A stretch of DNA of 64,000 bases from Nonomuraea africana (GCF_014873535.1 NZ_JADBEF010000001.1:434001-498000); one strand, 5' to 3'. Shown: positions 25,523 to 36,095, numbered from the stretch's first letter. The notes: a model not told the origin generated them from the sequence alone. Program-made: numbers and translations.

Positions 25523-25539
25523 CCCGGGGCAATCCCTGG
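25523..25539. promoter_or_regulatory. CCAGGG-N5-CCCTGG palindrome (site 2, one mismatch)
   Basis: CCCGGG GCAAT CCCTGG, 11 of 12 arm bases match the consensus; 36 bases upstream of the alpha/beta hydrolase start. Extra CCCTGG half-sites follow at about 25543 and 25559. Confidence 0.5.
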
Positions 25540-25718
25540 CTGTCCCTGGCCAGTGCCCCCTGGCCCGGGTTCGGCGGCCGGCCCGGGTGGGGCCCGGGCA
25601 GGGCATTCCGTGAGCGACCGGACGCAGAACCGGCAGGCTGCAGGCTGTCGTTGGCGCCGCCTATGAGATCCGCGACCTGATATGGCCGCTGACCGACGAC
25701 GCCCGGGGCGCGGAAGGT

Positions 25719-28432
25719 CTACGGAAGGGCCGTGCGCAGCTCACGCCGTGAGCTGATCCCGAGCTTGTTGAACACCTTGCGCAGGTGCCACTCGATGGTG
25801 CGGGCGCTCAGGAACAGCTCGGCTCCGATCTCGGCGTTCGAGCGGCCGTCCCGGGCCCTCCGGGCGATCTGGCGTTCCTGCTCCGTCAGTTCGACCGTCC
25901 GCTGTTGGGCGCTCTGCGGCACCGACACGCCGCAGGCTGCCAGTTCGAGGCGCGTTCGCTCGGCGAACGCCTCGGCGCCGATGGCCGCGAACATCTCGTG
26001 CGCCGTGGTCAGCTGCTCGCGTGCCTCCCCGCCGCGTTCCTGCATGCGCAGCCATTCGCCGTGGAGCAGGTGGGCCCGGGCCAGCGCGACCGTGCCGCGG
26101 CTGTGTCCGAGCCGCTCTATAGCCTCGCGGTAGAGCTCGTCGGCCTCGGCGCCCTCACTGATCAGGGCCCGCGAGCGCGCCTCCGTGCCCAGGCCCCACT
26201 CCGTCGTGCTGGGGGTGGTGGTCCGGGCCAGCCGTTCGACGGCCTGGACGGCCTGGGTACGGTCGCCGCAGCGGACGGCCGCCTCGACCAGCTCGCTCAA
26301 TGCCCAGGAGGCGAACGCGGACTCCGTGGGGCTGGCCGTCGCCAGCGCTGCCGCGTTCCTCGCCTCTGCGAAACGACCGAGGCCGTTGTGCAGGACGGCC
26401 TTGTTGTAGTTGATCAGGGTGAAACCGATGCCCTCGCTTCGCTCGACCGCGATGTGCTCACCGTCTGGATCAGGCCGACGGCTTCGGCCTCCCGGCCGCG
26501 CCACGCGGCCACCGCCGCCGCGTCGTAGGCGGGGCGGGCGATTCCGGTCGCCTCGGCAACGGCCTCCGCCTCCTCGAGCAGCTCGGCCGCGGCCGGGAAC
26601 CGGCCCGCGTGCAGGTGGGCCGCGATCCGTTGGGTCAGCGCGACCGGCAGCATCACCAACGCGCCGACATCCCTGGTGTGACGGAGATTCAGCTCGGCCA
26701 GCGCCTCCCAGGCCACGTCGTCCCAGGTCTCGCAGGCCCCATGGCAGGCGATGGCGAGCCAGCGCATGGCCTCCGTGACCGGGAGCTCGTCGCGCCGGAA
26801 GGCGTCCAGAGCCCGCTGCATCGGTCGGGTGCCCTTGGCGTGCCCGTCGGTGTACAGAACGGCGAAGGCGTCGAGCAGCAGGTCCTGCGCGCGCGGAGAC
26901 CGGCCCGGCGCGGGAGCCGTCTGCGCGGAAGCGGCCACCTCCGCCACGGTGGCGCGGCCGGCGAACCGGCCCGCCAGCAGTGAGTAGGTGATGGCATCCA
27001 GATAGGTCTCCCTGGACAGGACGGGGTCGAGCTGCTCGAACCGCTGTGCGGTCTCCAGCAGCAGTACCGGTGCCTCGGCGGCTCGTCCGGTGGCGAACGC
27101 CAGATGCCCGCGCAACTGCCCGACGTGGGCGGCCCGCAGATCGTCGGACGGACCGGACTCCACCTTGTCGAGCAGAATCCGGGCGCCCTCAGGCGCGCCC
27201 GCGTGGTACTTGTACCTGGCCGCGGCGAGCTCGCGTTCGGCGCGCACCGCCGGATCGCCGGTCAGTGCGGCAGCGCGTTCCAGGAACGCCCCGGCTGCCG
27301 ACAGCCCGCCGCGTCCCTGGGCCCGGTCCGCCGACGCCTCCAGCTCGGCGGCGACAGCCTCGTTCCGGTCCGCGGCGGCGTGCGCGAGGTGCCAGGCCCG
27401 CCGGTCCGGATCGGCTTCCCGTGACGTCGCCTCGGCCAGGGCACTGTGCACCCGGCGGCGTGCGTCAGCCGTGGCCACGCGATACACCGCGGAACGCACC
27501 AGCGGGTGGCGGAACGCCACCCGGACCCCGATCGTGAGCAGCTCCGCCTCCTGCACGGCACTGCCCGCCTCGGGGCTCAGCCCGAGAGCCGCTGCGGCCC
27601 GCCACATCAGGACCGGATCGCCGGACGAGTCGGCTGCCGCGAGCAGCAGCAACTCCCTGGCGTCGGCGGGCAGCTCGGCGATGCGGCGCCGGAAGCTCTC
27701 CTCGATCCGTCCGGTGAGCGCTGATGCTTCGAGCAGGCCGAAGCCGCCGGCGAGCCGGTCCGGGGAGGCGAGTGGAAGTTCGAGCAACGCCAGTGGGTTG
27801 CCGCGGGCCTCGGCGAGCATCGCGGCGCGGACTCCGTCGTCGAGCGGCCAGCGCACCACGGAACTCAACAGCTGCTGTGCGGCGTCCTCTGCGAGTCCCT
27901 GGACCGCCAACTCGGGCAGGCCGCGCATGCTGGCTATCGGCCGGCGGCTCGCAAGCAGCATGAGCACCGACTCGGCACGCAGCCTGCGCGCCACGAATGC
28001 CACAACCTGCGCTGACGCGTCGTCGAGCCAGTGGGCGTCGTCCACCACGCACAACAGCGGGCGTTCGCGGGCCGCCTCGGCGAGCAGATTGAGCAGGCCG
28101 AGTCCGACGAGGAACGGGCCGGAAGCCTCACCGGCGCGCAAACCGAAGGTCGTCGCCAGTGCGTCCGCCTGGGGTGCCGGCAGACGGTCGATTCCGTCCA
28201 GCAGCGGCAGGCACAGCTGGTGCAGTGCCGCATAGGGGAGTTCCATCTCGGACTCGACTCCGGCGACCCGCAGGACCTTCAGGTCGCCGCCGGCCTGTTG
28301 CGCGTAGTCGAGCAGTGCGGTCTTGCCGACACCCGCCTCACCCAGGAGCACCAGAGCCTCGCTGCGGCCGTCGCGCATGGCCTTGAGCAACGCGTCCAGT
28401 GCCGCGCATTCCGTGCGTCGCCCGAGCAGCAT
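25719..28432 (-). pseudogene. LuxR-family LAL-type regulator (2), one frameshift
   Basis: ATG at 28432 has AAGGAG six bases upstream. Walker A GEAGVGKT at 31-38, Walker B RPLLCVVDDAHWLDDASAQV, a long helical middle, and the LuxR HTH (LTEQERQIARRARDGRSNAE) ending TALP at 25719. The frame changes once near 26455: after VGLIQTVS the sequence continues as EHIAVERSEGIGFTLINYNK in another frame. Everything else is normal, so this is either a recent pseudogene or a one-base sequence error. It is similar to LAL 3 and LAL 5. Confidence 0.88.
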
Positions 28433-28584
28433 GGTCATCTCCTTACGGCCATCGCTGAACATGTTTGAGGCGAGCGAAAGCCTCTCACATCTGCGGGCCG
28501 GGCGCCGCTGCCGCCCCAGGTCAGAGGTGAGCCTGGTGGGAGCGGGCCGCCGTCGGAACACGTCGCGGCTCCGTTTTGGCAGTC

Positions 28585-28639
28585 GAACTGACCGGGTGTG
28601 GGACTGTGACGACGGGGACGCCCCACACCCGGTCAGTTC
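28585..28639. terminator. Long hairpin terminator after LAL regulator 3
   Basis: Eighteen bases, GAACTGACCGGGTGTGGG (28585-28602), pair perfectly with 28622-28639 around a 19-base loop. The right arm overlaps the stop codon of the LAL 3 gene (minus strand). Confidence 0.75.
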
Positions 28640-31382
28640 ACGGCTGGACGCGCAGTGCGGCCGCGAGTTCGCGGCGCGTGGCGATGCGCAGCTTGGTGAA
28701 CACCTTGCGCAGGTGCCACTCGACGGTTCGCGGACTGAGGAACAGGGCCGCTCCGATCTCCGCGTTGGTACGTCCCGCCACGGCCAGGCGGGCGACCTGC
28801 GTCTCCTGGGGTGTCAACTCGTCGCGGGGACCGTTCGTCCGGCTCTGGACCGTCTCGCCGGTGGCCTGCAGTTCGCGGCCGGCACGGCGGGCGAACGCCT
28901 CCGCTCCCATCGCGGCGAACGCGTGGTGTGCCGCGCGCAGTTCGTCGCGTGCGTCAGTCCGGCGGCCCGCGCGGCGCAGCCACTCGCCGTAGAGCAGGCG
29001 CGCCCGGGCCACGAGCAGATCGAGCCGGGTCGTCGACAACTGCTCGATCGCCTCGCGGTAGCGGTCCTCGGCTTCGCCGGGCGACCCGGCGAGCGCGTCG
29101 GCAAGGGCCTGCACGCCGAGCGCCCAATCCGAGCCGGCAGACCGGGTCCGCTCGGACAACCGCTCTCGGGCCCTGGACGCGATGCCCGTCTCTCCCGCCC
29201 GGGCGGCAGCCTCGACGGACTCGACCAGTGCCCAGTTCCCAACGCCGAGGTCGTCACGCCCGGCCGCCCGTTGCGCGGCCCGCATCGCGGCCGGGTACTC
29301 GCCGAGGCCGTTGTACAGCAGCGCCGCGGCGACGTCGGCCATGCCGTTCAGCCGCCCCTCGCCGTATGCGTCCGCGTCCCGGAGGACCGTGTCGATCAGC
29401 TCTCTCGCCTCCGCCTCCCGGCCCCGAGCGGCGGCCAGGGTAAGTGCGGGGCACAGGTCCGGTACAAGGCCGGTCGCCCGGCCCAAAGCGTCGATCTGGT
29501 CGGTCAGGGCGGCCGCGTCCGCGAAACGGCCCGCCTGGATCAGCGCTCCGGCCCGGGAGGACAGGGCCGCCGGCAGCAGCGACAACGCGCCGGTCGCCCG
29601 GGCGTGCGCCACCGCCCGCTCGCTGAGCTGGTACCAGGTCTCGTCGTCCCACACCGCGTGCGACGCCGGAGCCGCGAGCCAGAGCAGCCGGAGGTCGTCG
29701 TCCTCGCTCAACGTCCGCAGCGCGCGGCGCAGTTCGGGGACGGCCGCGGCGTGCCCGTCGAGAACCCACGTCGCGAGTCCGGTCAGCAGAAGACCAACGG
29801 CATCGGTGCCGGGCGGCACGGCGCGGGCGCCTGCAGCGGCACGGTGCAGATCCTCGCCTGCGAGCGGGCCGGCGTGCAGCGCCACTCCGAGCGCCCAGAG
29901 GTACGTCTCTCGTGCCGCGGTGGGTTCCAGCTCCGCCAGTCGCTGGGCCGCGGCGAGCAGACGCGGCCCTGCGGCCCGGCCGTGCGTGAGCGCGAACGCC
30001 GCCTGCGCGCGCAGCCGTTCCGCGTGGGCCTGGCGCTTCGGGTCGAGCGGAGCCGTCCCGGCGATGTCGAGCAGCTGGGGAACCCGCACCGGCATGCCGG
30101 CGGTCAGGTACGCGTCCGCGGCCACCAGCAGGCGTGCGGCGTGCGCGGTGCTGTCCGCGCTGAGCTCGGCGGCCCGTTCCAGGACGTGGGCGACGGCGGC
30201 GTAGCCGCCGCGGGCCAGAGCATGGCCGATCGAGCGCTCGAGCTCCTCTGCGACCTCCTCGTCGGTCGCGACCGCGGCCTGGGCTCGGTGCCAGGCACGG
30301 CGGTCCGGTTCCCGGCTCGGGTCGATCACCTCGGCGAGAGCACGGTGTACCTCGCGCAGCTCGGCGGCGTCCGCCGAACGGCGGGCCGCCGCGCGAACCA
30401 GCGGGTGTCGGAACCGCACCCTGGCACCGATCTCCATCAGCCCGTCGATCCGCGCCGGAGCGGCCGCCTCCGGCCCGATCCCGAGCCGTTCCAGCGCGCG
30501 CAGCAGCAGCGTCCCGTCGCCCACAGCCTCCACGGCGGCCGCCAGCACCAGCTGCCGGGTGTCAGCGGGCAGCGCAGCGATCTGCCGGCGGTAGTCCTCC
30601 TCGACCCGGCTCGCCGGTGAGGCGCTGCGGGCGCCGTCGAAGCCAAAGGCCAGTTCCGCCGGGGACAGCCCCCGTGGCAGTTCCAGCAGCGCCAGCGGGT
30701 TGCCGCGTGCCTCGGCGACGATCCGGTCCCGCACCTGGGGATCCACCGGCTCGGGCAGCACCGAGTCCAGCAGCGCCCGGGCGTCGTCGTCGCCGAGCCC
30801 GTCCACCCGCAACTCCGGAAGGCCGGCGAGGTACTCGGCGTTGGCCTGCGCGGGTGCGGTGGCCGACGTGGAGACGGCAAACACCAGAGCCACCGACTCG
30901 GCGTGCAACCGACGGGCCACGGACGCGAGGATGGCCCCGGAGAGCCCGTCGAGCCACTCCGCGTCGTCGACGACGCAGACCAGCGGCTCGTCGGCGGCAG
31001 CCTCCGCCAGCAGACCCAGCACGGCCAGCGCGATCAGCAGCTGCCCGGGCGGTTTGCCACGGCTCAGCCCGAACGCCGTGGTCAGCGCCCCGCGTTGCGC
31101 CTCCGGCAACCGATCGAGGTGGTCCAGTAGGGGCGCGCACACCTGCTGGAGTGCCGCGTACGGGATCTCCGACTCCGTCTCCACCCCGGCAGTCCGCACG
31201 ACGCGGCCCACCGGCGCCTGGCCGGCCAGATACGTCAGCAGGGCGGTCTTGCCGATACCGTACTCGCCACGCAGGACCAGCGCCCGGCTGTGCCCGCCGT
31301 GCACGTCACGCAGCAGCCGGTCGAGCACCTCCTGTTCCCGGGCCCGCCCGCGCAGGTGCGACCCCGGTGAGATATTCGCCAC
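28638..31382 (-). CDS. LuxR-family LAL-type ATPase transcriptional regulator (3)
   Basis: GTG at 31382 with GGAGG ten bases upstream; 914 residues. Walker A GEYGIGKT at 39-46, Walker B PLVCVVDDAEWLDGLSGAIL, tetratricopeptide-like helical middle, and the C-terminal HTH (ELTPQETQVARLAVAGRTNA; LSPRTVEWHLRKVFTKLRIA). It is followed by the other LAL gene at 25.7-28.4 kb on the same strand. A CCAGGG-N5-CCCTGG palindrome lies 196 bases upstream of the start. Inducer and targets unknown. Confidence 0.95.
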   Translation of the reverse strand: MANISPGSHLRGRAREQEVLDRLLRDVHGGHSRALVLRGEYGIGKTALLTYLAGQAPVGRVVRTAGVETESEIPYAALQQVCAPLLDHLDRLPEAQRGALTTAFGLSRGKPPGQLLIALAVLGLLAEAAADEPLVCVVDDAEWLDGLSGAILASVARRLHAESVALVFAVSTSATAPAQANAEYLAGLPELRVDGLGDDDARALLDSVLPEPVDPQVRDRIVAEARGNPLALLELPRGLSPAELAFGFDGARSASPASRVEEDYRRQIAALPADTRQLVLAAAVEAVGDGTLLLRALERLGIGPEAAAPARIDGLMEIGARVRFRHPLVRAAARRSADAAELREVHRALAEVIDPSREPDRRAWHRAQAAVATDEEVAEELERSIGHALARGGYAAVAHVLERAAELSADSTAHAARLLVAADAYLTAGMPVRVPQLLDIAGTAPLDPKRQAHAERLRAQAAFALTHGRAAGPRLLAAAQRLAELEPTAARETYLWALGVALHAGPLAGEDLHRAAAGARAVPPGTDAVGLLLTGLATWVLDGHAAAVPELRRALRTLSEDDDLRLLWLAAPASHAVWDDETWYQLSERAVAHARATGALSLLPAALSSRAGALIQAGRFADAAALTDQIDALGRATGLVPDLCPALTLAAARGREAEARELIDTVLRDADAYGEGRLNGMADVAAALLYNGLGEYPAAMRAAQRAAGRDDLGVGNWALVESVEAAARAGETGIASRARERLSERTRSAGSDWALGVQALADALAGSPGEAEDRYREAIEQLSTTRLDLLVARARLLYGEWLRRAGRRTDARDELRAAHHAFAAMGAEAFARRAGRELQATGETVQSRTNGPRDELTPQETQVARLAVAGRTNAEIGAALFLSPRTVEWHLRKVFTKLRIATRRELAAALRVQP

Positions 31383-31420
31383 GTCCCGTCGACCTCCGTG
31401 CTCAGGCTCCGCCACGAGTC

Positions 31421-31522
31421 TCAGCTGCCCAGGCCGGCGGTTCCGGCGACATGGACGGCGTACCACGACGGCCCGTTCAGATCCCCGATCTTGAAGTCCA
31501 CGATCGTCAGCTCCTTCGCCAC
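31421..31522 (-). other. Short open frame between LAL 3 and its upstream palindrome
   Basis: GTG at 31522 reads VAKELTIVDFKIGDLNGPSW-YAVHVAGTAGLGS, 33 residues, with good codon use but no ribosome site. It could be a leader peptide or a gene scrap. No family recognised. Confidence 0.25.
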
Positions 31523-31577
31523 AGCGCATGCCGGTCGGCACCGACCACCATGATCCCGGCAGCAGCCGCCCGTCGCC

Positions 31578-31594
31578 CCAGGGATGAACCCTGG
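31578..31594. promoter_or_regulatory. CCAGGG-N5-CCCTGG palindrome (site 3)
   Basis: CCAGGG ATGAA CCCTGG, exact palindrome upstream of LAL 3, inside the wider context GCCCCAGGGA...CCCTGG that is also found upstream of LAL 4. Confidence 0.65.
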
Positions 31595-31978
31595 TCGGTA
31601 CCCTAGCCTTGAGGGGCAGGGGGTGGTGCATGCCTGTCTGCAGCCCCCGACACCCGATCGGACGGCAGGCCAAGTTATCCGCACGCCACCGATGACCGGC
31701 TGCCCCGCTGAGGCCTCGCGCTCGCGCTTCAGCCGGAGGCGGGCGGCGGCTGGACGAGGGTGTACATCACCCGCTCATCTTCAGATGCCGCCGGTCACCA
31801 GCCCGGGAGTCCTGGGGCGGCCGATGATAGCCGTCGCTTGCCGCCCCTCCAGGTCGGCGCTCTCGCTGCGCTCGGGCCTCTCCCCGGACCGGCGGCTGCG
31901 CTGACGGCTGATCGGCCTGCCTGTCCGGTGCCAGAACTGACGCAGAGAGTCCGACCTGGTCTTCTAGGTTCGGCTCTC

Positions 31979-32105
31979 GTGCTGTTTCGACTTCTGTATC
32001 TGCTGGTGGGCAGGGTGTTCGGCTGGCTGGTGCTGCTCACCCGGGGCAACGCCTCCAAAGAGGTGGAGATCTTGGTGTTGCGGCATGAGATCGCGGTGCT
32101 TGTTG
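31979..32105 (+). pseudogene. Integrase/transposase (DDE, IS3/IS481-like), N-terminal remnant
   Basis: Reads VLFRLLYLLVGRVFGWLVLL, then TRGNASKEVEILVLRHEIAV-LV. LLTRG..ASK..EILVLRHE is the conserved start of a group of actinomycete integrase-core transposases. The sequence stops at about 32105, where a minus-strand gene remnant begins. Confidence 0.65.
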
Positions 32106-32106
32106 A

Positions 32107-32217
32107 GCTCTGCCACGCGGCGATGAGCTGGCCGAAGCGGAACGCGGGTGCACCGGTCTGTGCGAGATAGTCCCGAATGCGCATCCAGCGGCTCCTCTTG
32201 GTGAGGATGGTGCTCAC
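32107..32217 (-). pseudogene. 5' end of a gene resembling RlmN/Cfr-type 23S rRNA methyltransferases
   Basis: GTG at 32217 overlaps the stop of the L32-like gene (GTGA). The 37 remaining codons read MSTILTKRSRWMRIRDYLAQ-TGAPAFRFGQLIAAWQ, which resembles the N-terminal helix domain of radical-SAM rRNA methylases (xxIxxFLxxxxxPxYRxxQI). The rest is lost to the integrase remnant. The family assignment is tentative; the truncation and the coupling are certain. Confidence 0.4.
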
Positions 32218-32399
32218 GTGTCACCGCCCGTCGGAGGCAAGACCTCGCGACCCCGGTAGCCGCGGCAGTGCTGGCATGCGCGGTGCGGCGGGGTGGGCTT
32301 GCCGCATGCGGGATTCGTGCAGGTGGTGAGCGCTGGGGTGCTCGCTTTCCAGTGAGCGCGACGGTGGCGGGAGCGGGAGCGTGACGTACGGTGCTGCAT
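32214..32399 (-). CDS. rpmF: 50S ribosomal protein bL32 paralogue
   Basis: ATG at 32399 with AAAGG eight bases upstream; 61 residues. RSRSRHRRAHWKASTPALTT then CTNPACGKPTPPHRACQHCR-GYRGREVL matches bL32, which normally starts VPKRKxSRxxTRxRRxxW. Both Cys pairs are present, so it is the zinc-binding (C+) form. The usual AVPKRK start is replaced by MQHRT. The main housekeeping copy is expected elsewhere; this one sits among mobile-element debris, coupled to a truncated gene. Confidence 0.8.
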   Translation of the reverse strand: MQHRTSRSRSRHRRAHWKASTPALTTCTNPACGKPTPPHRACQHCRGYRGREVLPPTGGDT

Positions 32400-33363
32400 G
32401 GCCACGGCCTTTCGTGGGTGGTTTCGGGTGCCAGAGGAACTGGCGGACAACCGACCACGGGCCGTGAGTCGCTGCGGCGAGAGCTTCGATCAGGGCTACT
32501 GAGACCGCCATCTGCGCGCGGCGATGGGCGGAAGGCGTAGGGAAGATCGAAGTTGCGTGTTCTCAGGCACGAACTGGGACCGAGGTCGGTGCGATGCGAA
32601 CGTGCCAGCAAAGCTCAAGCGCAGGTGTCAACGCCTCAGACGGGCGGACTCGCGCTGCTGCGTCAGGAGAACGGTCTTTCATCGGCGGGCAAGCCCCACG
32701 CGGATGAAGCCACCGGCAGTTCGGTGGCTAGATTCTGTCGACCTCGATCTCCATGGCACCCATCGTAACAAGAACCTCAGGTTAGTTCGAACCCAATTGG
32801 TCGGGCGACTCCGGCACACGCGAGCGTGCCTCGACGTCGCGATGGCGGAGGTCCGGCACGCGTTCACCGCGGTGACCGAGCGGCCAGCACGATCCGTCGC
32901 CTGCGTACATCCTTGATGCTGAGCACGGGAATTCCTCCCAGGAGTCTTCGAGATAGAGAAAGTGCAACAACGCACCGCCCGCGTGAGCGACGTTGGCGTG
33001 CAGGGACGCGACCGGAGCGATGGATCGGTTGCAGCGGGACGCCGGAGCCTGTCCGGACGGCGACGTACTTGGCTCGGTGCCATCACCCTCGTCCCGAAAA
33101 CAGTGCGGTCACATCGGTCATTTGACGGTCAGTCGCGAGGGGCCTTGCGAAGCTCGCCTGCCTCTCATCGGCCGCGCAACCGCCCTGACCGGCCGCCTGC
33201 TGGGCGTGAGATGCGGTGCATGGGCGGAGATTCGACGCTCAATTCCCGTGCCGTGCACGCGGACGGATCAGAGGCCGCGCGCCGGGAGTGCTGGTCCTGC
33301 GCTGGTCGGGGGCGCTGCGAGACGCCTGTGCCATGGCAGCGGAGCGTGGCCCACTGTTTCTGG
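32400..33363. other. Region without a confident gene
   Basis: About 960 bases. Open frames are short or antisense-like and none matches a family I know. It contains one minus-strand copy of the CCGTCA-NN-TGACYGATGYG motif (33110-33128) with no intact gene in the direction it faces, which suggests a lost gene. Confidence 0.5.
33110..33128 (-). promoter_or_regulatory. Motif CCGTCA-NN-TGACYGATGYG (copy 1)
   Basis: Minus strand CCGTCAAATGACCGATGTG. It faces left, away from the tannase-like gene, into a stretch with no clear gene. Confidence 0.6.
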
Positions 33364-33382
33364 CCGTCAACTGACTGATGTG
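33364..33382 (+). promoter_or_regulatory. Motif CCGTCA-NN-TGACYGATGYG (copy 2)
   Basis: CCGTCAACTGACTGATGTG, 64 bases upstream of the tannase-like gene start (33447). Confidence 0.7.
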
Positions 33383-33446
33383 CCGGTGTCGGCCGCAGGC
33401 GAACGATGAGGGACACCGCGAACCCCATGTCAGCAATTGGAGAAAC

Positions 33447-35071
33447 ATGAAACGCGTTCTGACCAGTTTGGCGGCCGGTGTGCCGCTGGCGGCGGCGATC
33501 TTCCTGCCGACTGGCGTCGCGGCGGACACCGGCAGTCCGGTCACCGGCCCGTTCACCTGCTCGTCCGTCTCCGTGAAGGCGCCGTCGGGCACCACGGTGG
33601 AATCTGTGACGGCGCAGCGCCGCGAGGCGGGCACCGTGACCGTCCCCGAGGTGACGCCGCTGCCCAGCATCGAGATCCCCGGAGTGCCGGCCCACTGCGC
33701 GGTCACGGTCACGCTCACCCACCCGGGTGTCGGCGATCACGCCAAGGTGCAGGTCTGGCTGCCCGAGGCAAGCTGGACCGGCCGGTTCCAGGCGGTTGGT
33801 GGCAGCGCGTTCGCCGCTGGCGACTACGGTGCCGCGCTGGCCGGCGCGATCAAGACCGGGTACGCCGCCGCCACCACCGACGCCGGCGTCGGCACCTATA
33901 TCGACACCACCTGGGCACTGAACAGCGCGGGCGAGGTGAACACGGAGTTGCTGAAGAACTTCGCCGACCGCTCCCAGCACGAGATGACGGTCGTCGCCAA
34001 GCAGGTCATCGCTGCGGTGTACGGCAAGCCGGCCTCCTACTCGTACTGGAACGGCTGCTCGACCGGGGGCCGTCAGGGCTACATGGAGGCCCAGCGCCAC
34101 CCCGGCGACTACGACGGCATCCTCGCCACCGCTCCAGCCATCAACTGGACGAGTTCGAGGTCGCCACCCTGTGGCCGCAGGTGGTCATGAACGTGGAGAA
34201 CACCTTCCCCGCCCCCTGCGAACTCGCCGCCTTCAACCAGGCCGCCGTCAAGGCTTGCGACCCGCTCGACGGCGCCCGCGACGGGCTCATCGGCGACCCC
34301 GCCAAGTGCGACTTCGACCCGCGCAAGCTCATCGGCACGACGGTCGCCTGCGAGGGCAAGCAGGAGACCATCACCGCGGCCGACGCCACCGTGGTCCGCA
34401 AGATCTGGGACGGCCCGCGCACGCCGTTGGGCAAGAAGCTGTGGTCCGGCATCCCGATCGGCGCCGGCTTCGACCTCGCCGGCACCCAGCCCGGCCCGGA
34501 CGGTAGTCGGGTGGGCGCGCCGTTCCCGGTCCCGGCCACCTGGGTCGCGACCTGGCTGAAGCGCCAGCCCGCCTTCGACGTGTCGACGATCACCTACGCC
34601 GAGTTCGCCACGCTGTTCGCGCAGTCTCAGGCCGAGTACGACTCGATCATCGGTACCGACGACCCCGACCTGTCGGCGTTCCGCCGGGCCGGCGGCAAGC
34701 TCCTCACCTGGCACGGCCAGGCTGACCAGCTCATCCCCACCCAGGGCACCGTGGCATACCGCGAGCAGGTGGCGCGCGCCATGGGCGGCTCGTCCCGTGT
34801 CGACGACTTCTACCGGCTGTTCCTCGCGCCGGGTGTGGACCACTGCGGCGGCGCCACGAGCACCGGCCCCGTGCCCACCGACGCCTTGGGCACCCTGACC
34901 GCCTGGGTCGAGCAGGGCAAGGCCCCGCGGACGCTGCGCGCCTCGATCAAGGACGCCTCCGGCAAGACGGCCACCCGGAACCTGTGCCTATACCCGTCCG
35001 TCTCCCGCTACTCCGGCTACGGCGACCCGGCCGACGCCGGCAACTATTACTGCGCCCCCGTCCAGAAGTAA
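33447..35071 (+). pseudogene. Secreted tannase/feruloyl-esterase-family hydrolase, one frameshift
   Basis: ATG at 33447 behind GGAG, signal peptide MKRVLTSLAAGVPLAAAIFL. Nucleophile motif YWNGCSTGGRQGYMEAQR and the later GGKLLTWHGQADQLIPTQGT and FLAPGVDHCGG give the Ser, Asp and His of the tannase fold, including its CS/HC cysteine pair. The frame breaks near 34147: AINW then, with one G restored in a GG run, DEFEVATLWPQVVMNVENTF. Tannases cleave aromatic carboxylic esters outside the cell. A paralogue lies at 45.3-46.9 kb, also with a single shift. Sequence error cannot be excluded. Confidence 0.88.
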
Positions 35072-35103
35072 CCACCATACGCTCGGCTTGAAGGGCCACT
35101 CAC

Positions 35104-35658
35104 ATGAGCACGAACACCTCTACCCTGCTGAGGCTCTACCTGGGTCGCGGCATCCTCGCCGTGGTGTGGGCCGCCGTGTTCGCCTCGGCACACACCATGC
35201 TGGACGCTGCGGCGATCGCCCTGCTGGTGATCTATCCGCTGATCGACGCGGTGTCCTCGCTGATCGACCTTCGCACGCATCCTGACGGTTCTGAGCGCCG
35301 GGTCACGCTGTTCAACGGGGTGCTCAGCGCCCTGGCCGCAGTAGGCGTCGGAGTCGCGGGGAGCAGTGGGGTGGCGGCGGTGCTGCATGTCTTCGGCGCT
35401 TGGGCGATCGTCTCGGGAGCAGCCCAGGTGCTTGTCGGCCTGCGGCGGCGCGGCCCGGAGCTGGGTCAGCAGTGGCCGATGCTGATCGCGGGCGGCCTGT
35501 CCTTTGTCGTGGGCGCCTTCTACAACATCCAGGCTCTGGGGGGCGCCCCGTCGCTCGACGTGCTGTCGGTGTACGCCACCGGCGGCGGCGTGTTCTTCAT
35601 CGTCCAGGCCGCCCTGCTGGCTTGGCGCGCCCGCCGGGCCCGGTCGCGGGCTGTCTGA
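35104..35658 (+). CDS. DUF308/HdeD-like membrane protein
   Basis: ATG at 35104, GAAGGG upstream; 184 residues with about six hydrophobic segments (GILAVVWAAVFASAHTML; AIALLVIYPLIDAVSSLI; GVLSALAAVGVGVAGSSGVA; GAWAIVSGAAQVLVGL; PMLIAGGLSFVVGAFYNI; GGGVFFIVQAALLAW). HdeD-type proteins are small inner-membrane proteins linked to acid or general stress in other bacteria. Only 32 bases separate it from the tannase-like gene, so the two are likely co-transcribed, with the motif at 33364 as shared control. Confidence 0.88.
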   Translation: MSTNTSTLLRLYLGRGILAVVWAAVFASAHTMLDAAAIALLVIYPLIDAVSSLIDLRTHPDGSERRVTLFNGVLSALAAVGVGVAGSSGVAAVLHVFGAWAIVSGAAQVLVGLRRRGPELGQQWPMLIAGGLSFVVGAFYNIQALGGAPSLDVLSVYATGGGVFFIVQAALLAWRARRARSRAV

Positions 35659-35745
35659 CGGTGGCCCGGCTTCGGCGATGACCCGGTAGCCCGCGTCGCA
35701 CGTGGCGGCCCTGGCAAGGGGTCGCCGTCGTCGGCACCCACACCA

Positions 35746-35781
35746 GACGCCGGCCACCCCGTGAGCGGGGTGGCCGGCGTC
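35746..35781 (+). terminator. Perfect 15-bp hairpin terminator
   Basis: GACGCCGGCCACCCC and GGGGTGGCCGGCGTC with loop GTGAGC, 88 bases after the DUF308 stop. Confidence 0.85.
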
Positions 35782-35947
35782 GACGCGTTGTACGCACCTC
35801 CGGCAGCATGTGCCCCGGCAGGGACAGTCGGATGACCTAATCGTCGCAAGCACAAGGTCGTGACCAGAGCCCCGGCGCGCGCCGTGACCCCGCGCGCCAC
35901 TCGTCTGCCTGGTCGTCATGCCACCGTGTGCCGCCGCCCGCTTCTCA

Positions 35948-35966
35948 CCGTCAAGTGACTGATGTG
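35948..35966 (+). promoter_or_regulatory. Motif CCGTCA-NN-TGACYGATGYG (copy 3)
   Basis: CCGTCAAGTGACTGATGTG, 129 bases upstream of the TAT-exported hydrolase start (36096). Confidence 0.7.
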
Positions 35967-36095
35967 CCCGATCCGCTCCGCCGACGAGAGTGAAGGCGTC
36001 CGTCCGGCGCCGGCCATCCTCCGGTGGCGCTCGGGCCGCCCCGCGCCATCCCGGCGCGTGCTGGGCCTCACATCGCATCACCTGGAGAACTCGAC

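Noticed and set aside
28323..30620. A 765-codon plus-strand open frame over LAL regulator 3
   Set aside because: Same reason: antisense of a well-supported gene; translation is low-complexity Arg/Gly/Ala-rich.
32679..33086. Minus-strand 135-codon frame in front of the tannase-like gene
   Set aside because: Composition is Arg/Ser-rich noise with no ribosome site or domain; the region is left as unassigned.
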